Shown: positions 53,533 through 63,982, numbered from the stretch's first letter. The stretch is 64,000 nt of DNA from Perognathus longimembris pacificus (GCF_023159225.1 NC_063171.1:41262647-41326646), one strand, 5' to 3'. The notes: generated from the sequence alone by a model not told the origin. Translations and numbers: made by a program.

Positions 53533-53951
53533 CTGAAGGGGAAAAAAATTTTCTCTTAGGGCTGGGAATATGGCCTAGTGGTAGAATGCTCACCTCACAT
53601 ACATGAAGCTTGATTCCTCAGCACCACATATATAGAAAAGGCCAGAAGTAGCACTGTGGCTCAAGTGGCAAGAAGGCTGGCTAGCCTTGAGCAAAAAGAA
53701 GCCAGGGACAGTGCTCAGGCCCTGAGTTCAAGCCCCTGGACTGGCAAAAAAAAAAATTCTTTTAGTGCCAGGCCTATACAGTTGAGGCCCTCTTTTTTTT
53801 ATTATTATTATTTTAAATGTGTATGTGTGTGTGTTAGTCCCAGGCTTGAACTCAGGGACTAGGCACTGTCTTCCTAAGCTTTTGTGCTCAATGCTAGGGC
53901 TCCAACAGTTGAGATCCAGTTGGGCTTCTGCCTTTTTTCTTCTTTTTTTGT

Positions 53952-53991
<40 letters not shown>

Positions 53992-56900
53992 TAAAGAGTC
54001 TCACAGGGCTGGGGATATGGCCTAGTGGCAAGAGTGCCTGCCTTGTATACATGAGGCTCTGGGTTCAATTCCCCAGCACCACATATACAGAAAACGGCCA
54101 GAAGTGGCGCTGTGGCTCAAGTGGCAGAGTGCTAGCCTTGAGCAAAAAGAAGCCAGGGACAGTGCTCAGGCCCTGAGTCCAAGGCCCAGGAGTGGAAAAA
54201 AAAAAAAAAAAAAGTCTCACAAACTTTTTTTTTTTTTTTTTTTGGGCCAGTCCTGGGGCTTGAACTCAGGGTCTGGGCACTGTCCCTAAGCTTCTTTTGC
54301 TCAAGGCTAGCACTCTACCTCTTGAGCCACAGTGCCATTTCCAGCTTTTTCTGTTTATGTGGTACTGAGGAATCAAACCCAGGGCTTCATGCATGCAAAG
54401 CAAGCACTCTACTGTTAAGCCACATTCCCAGCCCTCACAGACTCTCTTGCTCAAGCTGGCTTTGAAGCATGACCCTTAGATCTCAGCCTCCTGAGTTGCT
54501 AGGATTATAGGCATGAGCCACTAGTACCTGGCCCTCTCTCCTACTTCTTGACTACTGTGGAGAACAAAGCCCTTCTTGCTCACCACAGGAGCCTCCTTGC
54601 CCTTGCATCTCACCTCCATGAGGCTGGTACTCCTCAGGCCCACCTTCGGGTAGACCTTGAAAGGGGCTGAAGCTGGGCAGGATGATGAGAGCCAAGGAAA
54701 AAAGAAGAATCTGAAAGGAAGCAAGAGGATGTTTGGGCTTTGGGGATAGTAGAGGAAGGGGCAAAAGGCAGAATGAATGGATTATCGGGATTGGGAAGGT
54801 CGTTATGGCTGGGTGATTGGGGTGTCAGGAGGGAAGAATGGGTGGGAAGAAGTCTTGATATTACCAGAACACAAGTGCTGGTCTGAGCAGCTTTGTTGGA
54901 GGTTTGAGCAATGAGCGCCTGTAGCTGGCGGAGCTGAGCCACCAGCGAGCTGGGAGAGGAAAAATGAAGAGTTTATGTCTTCTGAGAGCTGGCACCCTAC
55001 TAAGGATGGCTCCCCAGTGTGCTGCACCGCCCGCCGCCTCCCAGCACCCACAAACTCAAGGCTTTCCCTCACATGTTATGCCTCTCCAGCTCCTGGACTT
55101 TTTTCTGTAGTTCTTGATTTTGTGCAGAACAGGCTGCCACTCTGGGGAGGATGAAGAGGTAGAACAAGGCTTGGATCTGCTGTGTCCCTCATCTCGCCTA
55201 CCTTGGTGAGAGATGGGCCCCAGACACACCCCACAGGAAGCTAGAGATGGGAACCTGCACGTACCTGCTCTCCAGCCCATCAATGTATTCTTTTTTGCGC
55301 CGTCTACTGTCCTGAGCTGACTGCTTGTTGCGGATTTTCCTCCTCACCTTCTTGAGGACCCTCTCCTCGGCCTAGAAGCCCACATGCATCAACCCAGCCT
55401 GTAACCTCTCATGTCTCCCCTGCTCTTCCCTGGGACCTGGCACCTCAGAGGCTGGGACCCCCTTTTAAGGAAGGGTTTTACCTTGGTAAGGGGCAGATGA
55501 GAGGGCAGAGAAAGCCCTTCTTGACCCAGTAGACGCTTTTCCTCCTCTGTCAGGAACAGAGTTTGGCAGGGCAGCTGTGGGGGTTGGAAGGGGGCAGGGA
55601 CACAGGAGATCAGATGAGAATAGGGTGAGGATCATCCTCTTTCCAGCCCCCAGGCTGCCCCTCACCCCAAGCGTGCCTTCTGGATCATTCTCTACTTGCA
55701 TATGGGCAGTAACTCCAACCTAGGGGCAGAGATTTAACTCAGAACCTGATCATGTCAGAGACCTCCTGAGGCTGAGAAAGGAGATGGGGCATGTTGGCCC
55801 TATCTTTCGGAGCAAGCTGAAAAGAGGACTAGTCTGGTCCCTGTCTCCCCAGAACCTTAGAAGCACCTGAAGATAAACTCACTGTGGTGGGCTTTGCTTA
55901 ACTTCCTTATTGCAGGTAAATATTTCAGACATGAGCCCCGATCTGGCGGAATATCCCATTGTCTGTCACTGGGACCCATGGCCCCTGCTCCTCAAGGGCC
56001 TGAACTCCACTTTTGCAGCTGAGGCTCTGTCTACTTTCAGATGGAGAAGACCTGAAGAGCAGCCAGACGGAACCAATTTCTGCAAAGTGCATGGGAATGG
56101 TGTTTTCTGATCTACTTCAGCCATCAGCTCAGTCACTTCTCATGAATATTGTTTTCATTTACACTTTCCTTTGTTACTTAAGAATTTGGCCTGGTGTCAG
56201 TTGCTTACACTTGTAATCCTAGTTACACAGGAGGCTTAGATCTGAGGATCATGGTTCAAAGCCAACCCATGCAGAAAAGGCCCTGTGAGACTCTTACCTG
56301 CAATTAACCACCAGAAAACTGGAAGTGGAGCTGAGGCAGAGTGATAGAGCACTAGCCTTGAGCAAAAGAACTAGGGACAATACCTAGGCCCTGAGTTCAA
56401 GTCCCACACCAACAAATATTTTTTTTTTGCCAATCTTGGGACTTGGACTCAGGGCCTGAGCACTGTCCCTGGCTTCTTTTTGCTCAAGGCTAGCACTCTA
56501 CCTCTTGAGCCACAGCGCCACTTCTGGCCTTTTCTGTTTATGTGGTGCTGAGGAATCAAACCCCGGGACTTTGTGCATGCTAGACAAGCACTCTACTGCG
56601 GAGCTACATTCCCAGTCCCCCAAAAAATTTTTTTAAAGAATAATTTGCTTTGGCTTTTGCTCTCTAATGGTCTGAGCTTTTGACTACATCTGCCTTTTCC
56701 TGGTAGTTCTGTGTTTCTGTGAGTGTTTGGTCAACTATTGAGGGGGTATTTCTTCCGATTCATCTAATTACAATCTCTTAGAGTGGGGCATAGAGGGTTT
56801 TTCCCTCCAAAACAAAAAACAAAGCTGGACCAGAACCTCATGGCTTATGCCTATAATCCTAGCTACTCAGAGGGCTAAGGTCTGATGACTGCGGTTTAAA

Positions 56901-59297
56901 GCCAGCTTGGGTTGAAAAGTCTGTGGAACTTTTATCTCCAGTTAACCAGCAAAAAGTTAGAAGTGGAGGTGTGGCTCAAGTGGTAGACTGAGCAAAAAAG
57001 CTAAACAAGAGCTCCAGTGGTGATTTCAAGCCCTAGTACTAGCACCCAAGATATATATACACACACACAATGATGGTTCCTGCCTGTAATTCCAACTGAG
57101 GAAGTACAAATTAAAATCATGATTCCAGGTCAGCTCTAGCAAAACATAGGTGAGATTTGACCTCTACAAACCCCATCTCAAACAAACTGTAATTCCACCT
57201 ACTGTGAGGCATAAGTAGAAGAACCCTGGTTACCAAGCTGACCTGGGCAAAAAGCAAGATCCTATCTAGAAAGTAATCTAAAAGTTAAAAAAAAAAAAAA
57301 AAAAAAAGGAGGTGTGGCAAATCCAAGGAGCTGAGTTCAAAGCCTAGTACCACAAAAGCAACAAGAACAACAAAACCAAGAGGCAAAAACCATTCGTGTT
57401 TCTAATGCCATCCCTAAGTTTAAGATCATTGGATTTTGTGAGGCTCTTTAAGCCAGCATTCTAAAATTGGCTTGCATTCTGGTCCCGGCTCCCAGCACAG
57501 ATGTAGAGGGAAGCTAGGACCCGTTGGCTTGCCTCTGGGCACAAGGAGTACGCCTCAAGGTTGAGGGAGGAATGGTACCCTGAGCACAGCCTGTGTTCAG
57601 CGGCCTTTATCACAGCCTTGAGAAGCCTGTTCTGTACCTTGTGATCTTTCCACTGAATACATTGTTGCAGGAGTTTCTCTGTGGTCATCTAGTGCTCATT
57701 ACTCAGTTGGATTCCCAGGAGGCCTGTCCCAATTCCAGGTCCTGACCCAAAGCTGAGACAATTGCTCTGGTTAAGCATAAATACCTCCAAGGTCTGGGCT
57801 TTCTCCAGAGTCCTGGCCCCAAATTCCCTTGTCTCAATGCTTCCCTTAGCTGAGTCACTATCTCACTCCCTTTTCTTCCCCTGCTCTTAAAATTGCTCAC
57901 CTCTCTTTGGTGTGAGAGCTGAGGTCACAAAATGTGGGGCAAAGCCAGTTCCTCAGCAGTATCCCCCTCCCTGGTCCCCTTTGTAGTTGTGTATGAGGCA
58001 TACACAGATGTACACACTGGTTCTGGTTGGCCCAAAACTTACCAGGGTTGCAGGAGGTGCTGAGGCTGCACTGCTGGCTCTGGGCAGGATGTGGGCATGG
58101 GCATCTAAGGGCAGCTTGCTGACCATGCAGGCATCGGGCATCATAAACGGTGAGCCCCACTGACCTGAAGGGGGAGACAGGTGACTGGGAGAAAAGAGAC
58201 AGAGGTGCGCCCTAATGGCAGCAGAGTCTGAGTAGTAGCAATTTGGGAAAACCAACTTAGGGCTGGGCCATTGAAAGAGCCATTGTCCTCTCCCCCAAAG
58301 GAATACTGACCTAGCTGGATGGAGATGAGTCCAAAGGTTGGCCCAACTTCTCCCTGCATCCTCTGCTGGGCTTCTCCCTCATAGACAACCTCATAGAGAG
58401 CAGGGGAACTGGGCTCTGGGGGGGCAGGGGAGCTGTCTGGAAGGCCAGGGTCCTCAGAGATGCCACTGTCGCTGCCAGGAGATGCCTCTGAGCAGTACAC
58501 CTCGTTGGGATCAATTAAAAGCTTCAGAAAATCTTCAGACTCATTCTCTTGAAGGCCCTGTTGTAGGAGAGGATGTCTGTGCATGCAAAGAATGACTATG
58601 GAAGTCCTACCTGACATCACACATGTTTCAATGTCAGTTCTTTCTTCCCTTCCCTTCCCTTCCCTTCCCTTCCCTTCCCTTCCCTTCCCTTCCCTTCCCT
58701 TCCCTTCCCTTCCCTTCCCTTCCCTTCCCTTCCCTTCCCTTCCCTTCCCTTCCCTTCCCTTCCCTTCCCTTCCCTTCCTTTTTGTTTATCTCTTTCTTTT
58801 TGCTGGTCATGGGTCTTAAACTATGGGCCTAGGCACTGTCTCTGAGCTCTTCAGCTCAAGGCTAGTGCTCTTCCTCTTGAGCCGCAGGGCCACTCATGTC
58901 TTTCTGGTGGTTAATTGGAGATGAGTCTCTGGGACTTTCTTGCCTTGCTGGCTTTCAACCTCAGCCTCCTGAGTAGGATTACAGGCATGAGCCACTGGAA
59001 TCCGGCAGGTCTTTCTCTTTCTAGTCATGGAGACAGGTACAACTCATGTAGAAAGGCCTGAGACCTCTTGGGGCTCCAGGGTTGTGTTTCCACCCCATTC
59101 CCACTTCCATTCATCACACTCACACAGACATGGCCTCCACTAGACTCCCAGCCTTGCGGTCCTTGTGCTTGTAGCTTAGTCATGGGAACTTCCGGAGGGG
59201 AACAGTTGAGTCCCAGCTCCAGGAAGGATCCTGTGGAGAAGATATCTTCTGGGGGCTCCAGCAACACGTCCAGCAGGTCAGAGGATCCAAGATCCAT
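53339..59297 (-). CDS. CREB3L4: CREB3L4 (AIbZIP), membrane-bound bZIP factor
   Basis: CREB3L4, an ER-anchored bZIP transcription factor of the CREB3/OASIS family, which is released by intramembrane proteolysis. Nine coding exons on the minus strand (59124-59297, 58311-58557, 58043-58164, 55482-55574, 55265-55371, 55073-55141, 54865-54949, 54614-54710, 53339-53532) give 395 residues, equal to human. Order: acidic activation region at residues 1-181 ([20 protein letters not shown]), basic region about 215-248 ([20 protein letters not shown]), leucine zipper about 248-290, transmembrane helix about 300-315 ([13 protein letters not shown]), lumenal tail ending [10 protein letters not shown]. All splice sites are AG/GT. 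It converges with JTB, with about 450 bp between their poly(A) ends. Confidence 0.97.
53561..53757 (+). mobile_element. IDL-Geo-type SINE in last CREB3L4 intron
   Basis: Starts 28 bp from the acceptor of the last CREB3L4 exon, antisense to that gene. Confidence 0.88.
54004..54214 (+). mobile_element. IDL-Geo-type SINE (nested)
   Basis: Complete, A tail at right. Confidence 0.92.
54222..54436 (-). mobile_element. IDL-Geo-type SINE (nested)
   Basis: Opposite orientation to its neighbour; older CATGCATG variant. Confidence 0.9.
54614..54710 (-). CDS. CREB3L4: CREB3L4 transmembrane exon
   Basis: 97 bp, [20 protein letters not shown] to YQPHG, ending one base into Val. Confidence 0.95.
54865..54949 (-). 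CDS. CREB3L4: CREB3L4 leucine-zipper exon 2
   Basis: 85 bp, [20 protein letters not shown] to TCVL. Donor GTAATA. Confidence 0.94.
55073..55141 (-). CDS. CREB3L4: CREB3L4 leucine-zipper exon 1
   Basis: 69 bp, [20 protein letters not shown], splitting the last codon (Ile). Confidence 0.95.
55265..55371 (-). CDS. CREB3L4: CREB3L4 basic-region exon
   Basis: 107 bp, [20 protein letters not shown], then [15 protein letters not shown]. It carries the DNA-contact signature of the CREB3 subfamily. Confidence 0.96.
55482..55574 (-). CDS. CREB3L4: CREB3L4 exon before bZIP
   Basis: 93 bp, [20 protein letters not shown] to LPLTK, the conserved CREB3-family segment N-terminal to the basic region. Confidence 0.95.
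55575..56170. other. CREB3L4 intron, unique
   Basis: No exon or repeat identified. Confidence 0.5.
56175..56625. mobile_element. Alu-like/Geo SINE (+) and IDL-Geo SINE (-)
   Basis: 56175-56415 on plus; 56418-56622 on minus. Confidence 0.82.
56821..57308 (+). mobile_element. Alu-like/Geo SINE and two B1-like units
   Basis: 56821-57048; B1-like 57068-57186 and 57186-57308 ending in poly(A). Confidence 0.7.
57310..58042. other. CREB3L4 intron, unique
   Basis: A 75-codon minus-strand ORF at 57461-57688 has no recognised family and no supporting splice context. Confidence 0.4.
58043..58164 (-). CDS. CREB3L4: CREB3L4 exon
   Basis: 122 bp, [31 protein letters not shown] to PPATL. Confidence 0.94.
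58311..58557 (-). CDS. CREB3L4: CREB3L4 exon, acidic/serine-rich
   Basis: 247 bp, [20 protein letters not shown] then a Ser/Pro/Glu-rich stretch to LISIQL. It holds SGSDSGIS-like serine clusters. Confidence 0.95.
58646..58779. repeat. (CCCTT)n microsatellite
   Basis: About 27 uninterrupted pentamer units in the first CREB3L4 intron. Confidence 0.97.
58797..59007 (-). mobile_element. Alu-like/Geo SINE
   Basis: Antisense on the plus strand, therefore sense to CREB3L4; pentamer tract at its A-tail side. Confidence 0.8.
59124..59297 (-). CDS. CREB3L4: CREB3L4 first coding exon
   Basis: 174 bp, [20 protein letters not shown] to SSGGHVC, phase 0, donor GTGAGT. A 5' noncoding exon further upstream (to the right) is expected from the family but not located. 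Confidence 0.93.
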
Positions 59298-59822
59298 GCT
59301 TCAGCAGGAAGACATGTGGGAGAGTGAGTTACAGGAGGGAGATCATGGCTGCCCCTCTTCCTTGCTCTTGTCTCCTCTGCCCCTTCTTCCCACTCTCCCC
59401 TTCCTCACCTATCATCTGAAGATTTCGCCCCCAGCTTTATTTCTTGGCTTCCCACAGGTTCCCCTGGATAAGATGTGTTCCGAAGAGATCTGCCCTGCAA
59501 AGCCAGCCTAGCCCGCTGACTGCCCCAAACACTACACCTTTTCTTTCCTCCAGGATCTTGTATCCTGGTCCTGCCCAGCCAAACTCCTCCCCACAAAGTA
59601 CACTAGAAAAAAATGTGGGTTGCACCTTGCCAGGAGCCACGACACAGACAGGTTATCTGAGAGTAGGAGAATATGATGAACAAACAACCTAACTGGAAGA
59701 AAATGTAGCCATGCTCTTTCTGCCTCAGTGTCTCCTAGCAATAGTGGATCTTCCAAAGGGTTTGGTGTTTCCCCAGGAAGAGCTAAGATGATTGTATTTG
59801 GGGTACATATTAAGATTCTCTC
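59298..59822. other. Upstream of CREB3L4 first coding exon
   Basis: Unique DNA, presumably intron or 5' UTR; no exon assigned. Confidence 0.5.
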
Positions 59823-60350
59823 AGCTGGGCACTGGTGGCTCATGCCTGTAATGCTAGCTACTCAGGAGGTTGAGATCTGAGGATCCAGTTTCAAAACCAG
59901 CCTGAGCTGAGCTTTGAAATCTGAAATTTAGAAAGCTGAGCTTTCTAAATCTGTTAGGTTCCCCCCCCCCCTTTTTTTTGTCCATCATGGGGCTTGAACT
60001 CAGGGGGCTGCCCCTGAGCTCTTTGGCTCCAAGCTAGTGTTCTATCATTTTGAGCCACAGTGCCACTTCCAGTTATCTAGTGGTTAACTGGAGATGAGAG
60101 TCTCCTGGGGACTTTTCGGCCCAGGCTGGATTCAAAACAAGGTCTTCATTCTCCTGAATTCCGTCTCCTCAATAGCTAGGATTACAAGTGTGAGCCACTG
60201 GCACCCAGCTCTGTGAGACTCTTATCTCCCGTTAACCACCAGAAAACTGAAGTGGAGCTGTGCCTCAAAGTGGTAGAGCACTCGCCTTAAGCAAAAGAGC
60301 TCAGGGACAATGCTCAGGCCCCGAGTTCAAGCCCTACTACCGACAAAAAT
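59823..60350 (+). mobile_element. Alu-like/Geo SINE split by an antisense copy
   Basis: Host 59823-59910 and 60211-60350. Antisense copy about 59975-60210 after a C/T tract and a palindrome. Confidence 0.78.
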
Positions 60351-60409
60351 AAAAAGAGTGTCAAGATACAAAAGTCGAGATTTAGAGACATGCCTCCCTC
60401 ATGTGTGAC

Positions 60410-60665
60410 ACTTGCCCCCACACTTGGGCCCTGATTGGATATTTCAGACTTTGGGAGCTTTGAGGGACAGCTGGGCAGTGAGCCAATGGAAATACCCTCT
60501 CAAGGCCAACTCCTTTGTAATTGGTTGTTTGAGAAGTCAGGCCCACGTGGCCCGAGTACTTGTTTATCTGGTGAAGCCTGGGTTCCTGGAAACCAAAAGG
60601 TGGCTTAGAAGCCAGAACACAAATTGTGGGGAAGTGGGAAAACTTTTGGGGATGTGATAGGAGCT
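60410..60665. promoter_or_regulatory. Candidate CREB3L4 upstream promoter
   Basis: A unique segment in a repeat-rich stretch. It has three CCAAT-type boxes (ATTGG 60434-60438, CCAAT 60483-60487, ATTGG 60520-60524) and a perfect CACGTG E-box (60544-60549). It lies 1.1 kb upstream of the CREB3L4 ATG. In human the next gene, SLC39A1, starts head-to-head with CREB3L4, so a shared promoter is plausible. No exon was identified here. Confidence 0.5.
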
Positions 60666-60904
60666 ACTTGGCTTGGTGATCCTGAAACCCCAGGATTATA
60701 TCTCTGTAGAGAGTAAATAACTTGTTGGCACAAGTTCAGTGACAGAGCCTAAAGTTGTACAATTCAGAGCTTTCCAGATCTATAATCTGTACATTTAACT
60801 TGGCATATACACATACACTGGGCTCAGTTATGAACCAAGGGTCATGGGTCTGGAACACTGTGCAAGTGAAAAAAATCTCTTGAGTTTGGTTTGTGAATTT
60901 GTAT

Positions 60905-61037
60905 TATTATCAGTAGTAGTAGTGCCAGGGTCTTGAACTCAGGGCCTGGCACTGTCTCTGAGCTTCTTTTGCTTAAGACCAGCAATTTACCACTTAAGCC
61001 AGAGCTCTATTTCTAGTCTTTCTTTCTTTCTTTTTTT

Positions 61038-61069
<32 letters not shown>

Positions 61070-61390
61070 TATTTCTCTCTCTCTCTTTCTTTCTTTCTCT
61101 CATGCTCCTCCTCCTCCTCCTCCTTCTTCTTCCTTTTTTTTTTTTTTTTTTGCCAGTCCTGGGGCTTGAACTCTGGGCTTGGGTGCTATCCTTGAGCTCC
61201 TTTTTTCATTCAAGGTTAGCACTCTACCACTTGAGCCACAGTACCACTTCTGACTTTTTTTCTGTGATTAATTTCAGATAAGGAATCTCACAGACTTTTC
61301 TGTCTGAGCTGGCTTTGAACTGCAATTCTCAGATCTCAGCCTCTTGAGTAACTAGGATTACAGGTGTGAGCCATTGGTGCCTGTCCTGTC
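60905..61390 (-). mobile_element. Two antisense SINEs around a pyrimidine tract
   Basis: Geo half 60905-61018, (TTTC)n/(TCC)n tract 61018-61152, full Alu-like/Geo copy 61153-61388. Confidence 0.78.
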
Positions 61391-61567
61391 CTATTATTTG
61401 GATATAACTACTGGCTATATTAAATGTACAAATATATATATATATATTATGTGTTAAGAATGATTTTTGCTATTTGTCTAGGCTGACCTTCAATTCCTGA
61501 GTGGTTAGGACTATGGGCTGGAACTACCATACCTATGGCACTTGTATAGTTTAAACTTTTCAGAACC

Positions 61568-61850
61568 AGGTGTTGGTGGCTCACGCCTGTAATCCTAGCT
61601 ACTCAAGAGGCTGAGCTCTGAGGATTGTTGTTCAAAGCCAGCAAGGGCAGAAAGTCCTTGAGACTCTTATCTCCAATTAACCACTCAGAAAAACCAAAAG
61701 TGGCACTGCAGCACAAGTGGTAGATTGCTAGCCTTGAGCAAAAGAAGCTCAAGGACATTGCCCAGGTCCTGACTTCAAACCCAGGGACTGGTAACAAAGA
61801 AACAAACAAAAAACTCACAACTTTTCAAAAAACCCAGGTGCCTGGGGGAC
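61568..61850 (+). mobile_element. Alu-like/Geo SINE and duplicated flank
   Basis: SINE to about 61805; its 3' part and flank recur at 62044-62165. Confidence 0.8.
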
Positions 61851-61926
61851 AGCACCCAGCAGGAGAGTTCTAGCCCCACAACAAAAACAAAACAAAACAA
61901 AGACATAAACAAAACAAAAACTTCTC

Positions 61927-62125
61927 AGGCTGGGAATATGGCTTAGTGGTAGAGTGCTTGCCTACTATGCATGAAACCCTGGGTTTGATTCCTCAGGATC
62001 ACATAAACAGAAAAAGCGTGGCACTGTGACTCAAGTGGTAGAGTGCTAGCCTTGAGCAAAAGAAGCTCAAGGACATTGCCCAGGTCCTGACTTCAAACCC
62101 AGGGACTAGTAACAAAGAAACAAAA
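61927..62125 (+). mobile_element. IDL left half joined to duplicated Geo half
   Basis: Right half shares private changes (ACATTGCCCAGGTCCTGACT) with the copy 320 bp upstream. Confidence 0.8.
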
Positions 62126-62149
62126 AACCCACAACTTTTCCAAAAACCC

Positions 62150-62370
62150 AAGTGCCTGGGGCTCAAGCCTTTAAGCCTAGCTACTGAGGAAACTGAAATA
62201 TGAGGACTGTGAATTGAAGCCAGCACAGGCAGGAAAGTCTGTGAGACTCTTATCTGTAATTAACCACCCCCCAAAAAGTGGAGCTGTAGCTCAAGTGGTA
62301 GAGCACTAGGCTTGACCAAAAAAGCTTAGAAGCAGCACCTAGGCCCTTAGTTATAGCCCTAGGACAGACA
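62150..62370 (+). mobile_element. Alu-like/Geo SINE
   Basis: Diverged copy. Confidence 0.75.
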
Positions 62371-63080
62371 CACACAAAGAGAAAAGCCTTTTCATAAACA
62401 TTGTTCTCCCATTTAATGTACAAGAGATCTGAGGCATATAGAGCAAGTAATATTTTGACAATTTTACTGATGATAGATCCATGACTATAGTAACAAAATT
62501 CAGAACTTACTTCAAGTTAAATAACAGAACTATACTGATATAATTTTGATTTCTATAGGTTTGCCTCTGATTGTATTTCAGATATAGGACAAATACATGT
62601 ATGGAACAGTAAAGTTTGAGGTTTGGATCCAGAATTTAAACTGGTGTTAAGTTTCCTTGTGAAAATGAATACAACCAGAGATTTAACATTTATCGAATAA
62701 CTATTCTATGTAACCATTTTCATGATTCTCATACAAGTTACATAGCAACTCAGAGCTACCAGAGGTTACCCGAATCAAGATTTGGATGCCTGAGCCAATA
62801 TTTTGTTCTTTAATATATTAAGCTCCCTGCTGGGCTTTCTCAAATTTCCCAATTCTCTCCTGCTCATGTAGAAAAGAGGCAAAGCAGACTTCCTAGACCA
62901 GTGCAAAACTATAAGGTAAGAAGAGCTCCTTTTGTTTAGAAGGTGGTTGAATGCATTTCAGGGACTTCCTGCAAGCTGTACATGCAGCAGTGATTAAGTG
63001 GAAAATATAGTCACTTCTGGTAATATTAGAGCTGGAAGGAATGTCTGCCATCATCTGCTAGTTTAACTTCCCTCTTGCCC
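62371..63080. other. Old, mostly unrecognised DNA
   Basis: MIR-like traces may lie near 62395-62515 (TCCCATTTAATGTACAAG, ATATAGAGCAAGTAA). No gene. Confidence 0.35.
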
Positions 63081-63262
63081 TTGATTTATCAAGTCTGCAG
63101 AAGAAAAAAATAACCTTCCTTAAATCACACACCAAATAAAGGTAAAATTCAGAGATCTGTGGTACAACATGGTGACTGTACTTAATAACACTGTGTTTGA
63201 ATAGCTGAAAATCACCAAGATTAGAAGTGTCCTCATAAATAGGCATATCCCATAAAGAAATG

Positions 63263-63453
63263 GGCTGGGGATATAGCCTAGTGGCAAGAGTGCCTGCCTC
63301 GGATACACGAGGCCCTAGGTTCGATTCCCCAGCACCACATATACAGAAAACGGCCAGAAGTGGCGCTGTGGCTCAAGTGGCAGAGTGCTAGCCTTGAGCG
63401 GGAAGAAGCCAGGGACAGTGCTCAGGCCCTGAGTCCAAGGCCCACGACTGGCC

Positions 63454-63479
<26 letters not shown>
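63263..63479 (+). mobile_element. IDL-Geo-type SINE, GGATACACGAGG subfamily
   Basis: AAAGAAATG repeats flank it and a long pure A tail suggests youth. Confidence 0.94.
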
Positions 63480-63484
<5 letters not shown>

Positions 63485-63536
63485 AATGTATCTGACTTAT
63501 ATAACTATAACCCCTGTACATCACTTTTATTTATTT

Positions 63537-63725
63537 ATATTTTGCCAGTCTTGGGGTTTGAACTCAGGGCACTGCCCCTGAGCTTCGTTTGTTCAAGGCT
63601 AGCACTCCACTACTTGAGCCACAGTGCCACTTCCAGCTTTTTTTCTATGTATGTGGCTGAGGAATCGAACCCAGGGCTTCATGCATGCTAAGCAAGCACT
63701 CTACCACTAAGCCACATTCCTAGTT
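63537..63725 (-). mobile_element. IDL-Geo-type SINE, older variant
   Basis: First of two SINEs at one LINE site. Confidence 0.9.
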
Positions 63726-63741
63726 CCTGTACATCACTTTT

Positions 63742-63941
63742 TTTTTTTTCTGGTCAGTCCTGGGGCTTGAACTCAGGGCCTGAGCACTGTCCCTGGCTTC
63801 TTCCCGCTCAAGGCTAGCACTCTGCCACTTGAGCCACAGCGCCACTTCTGGCTGTTTTCTATATATGTGGTGCTGAGGAATCGAACCCAGGGCTTCATGT
63901 ATACGAGGCGAGCACTCTTGCCACTAGGCCATACTCCCAGC
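63742..63941 (-). mobile_element. IDL-Geo-type SINE
   Basis: Second SINE at the same site, CTTCCCGCTCAAGG marker. Confidence 0.92.
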
Positions 63942-63982
63942 CCTGTACATCACTTTCATAATAACAATTAAAAGAAAAAATT

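Larger units (their letters stand above)
53810..54535 (-). mobile_element. Alu-like/Geo SINE split by two opposed SINEs
   Basis: Host pieces 53810-54003 (with a long T tract near 53952-53989) and 54437-54535; AGTCTCACA-type repeats at junctions. Confidence 0.78.

Noticed and set aside
55910..56110. 66-codon ORF in a CREB3L4 intron
   Set aside because: Single short ORF, opposite strand, no recognised motif.
57461..57688. 75-codon minus-strand ORF in a CREB3L4 intron
   Set aside because: Looks non-repetitive but no family recognised and CREB3L4 is complete without it; could be checked against transcripts.
58646..58779. CRISPR-like regular repeat
   Set aside because: A simple pentamer microsatellite in a mammalian intron; no spacers.
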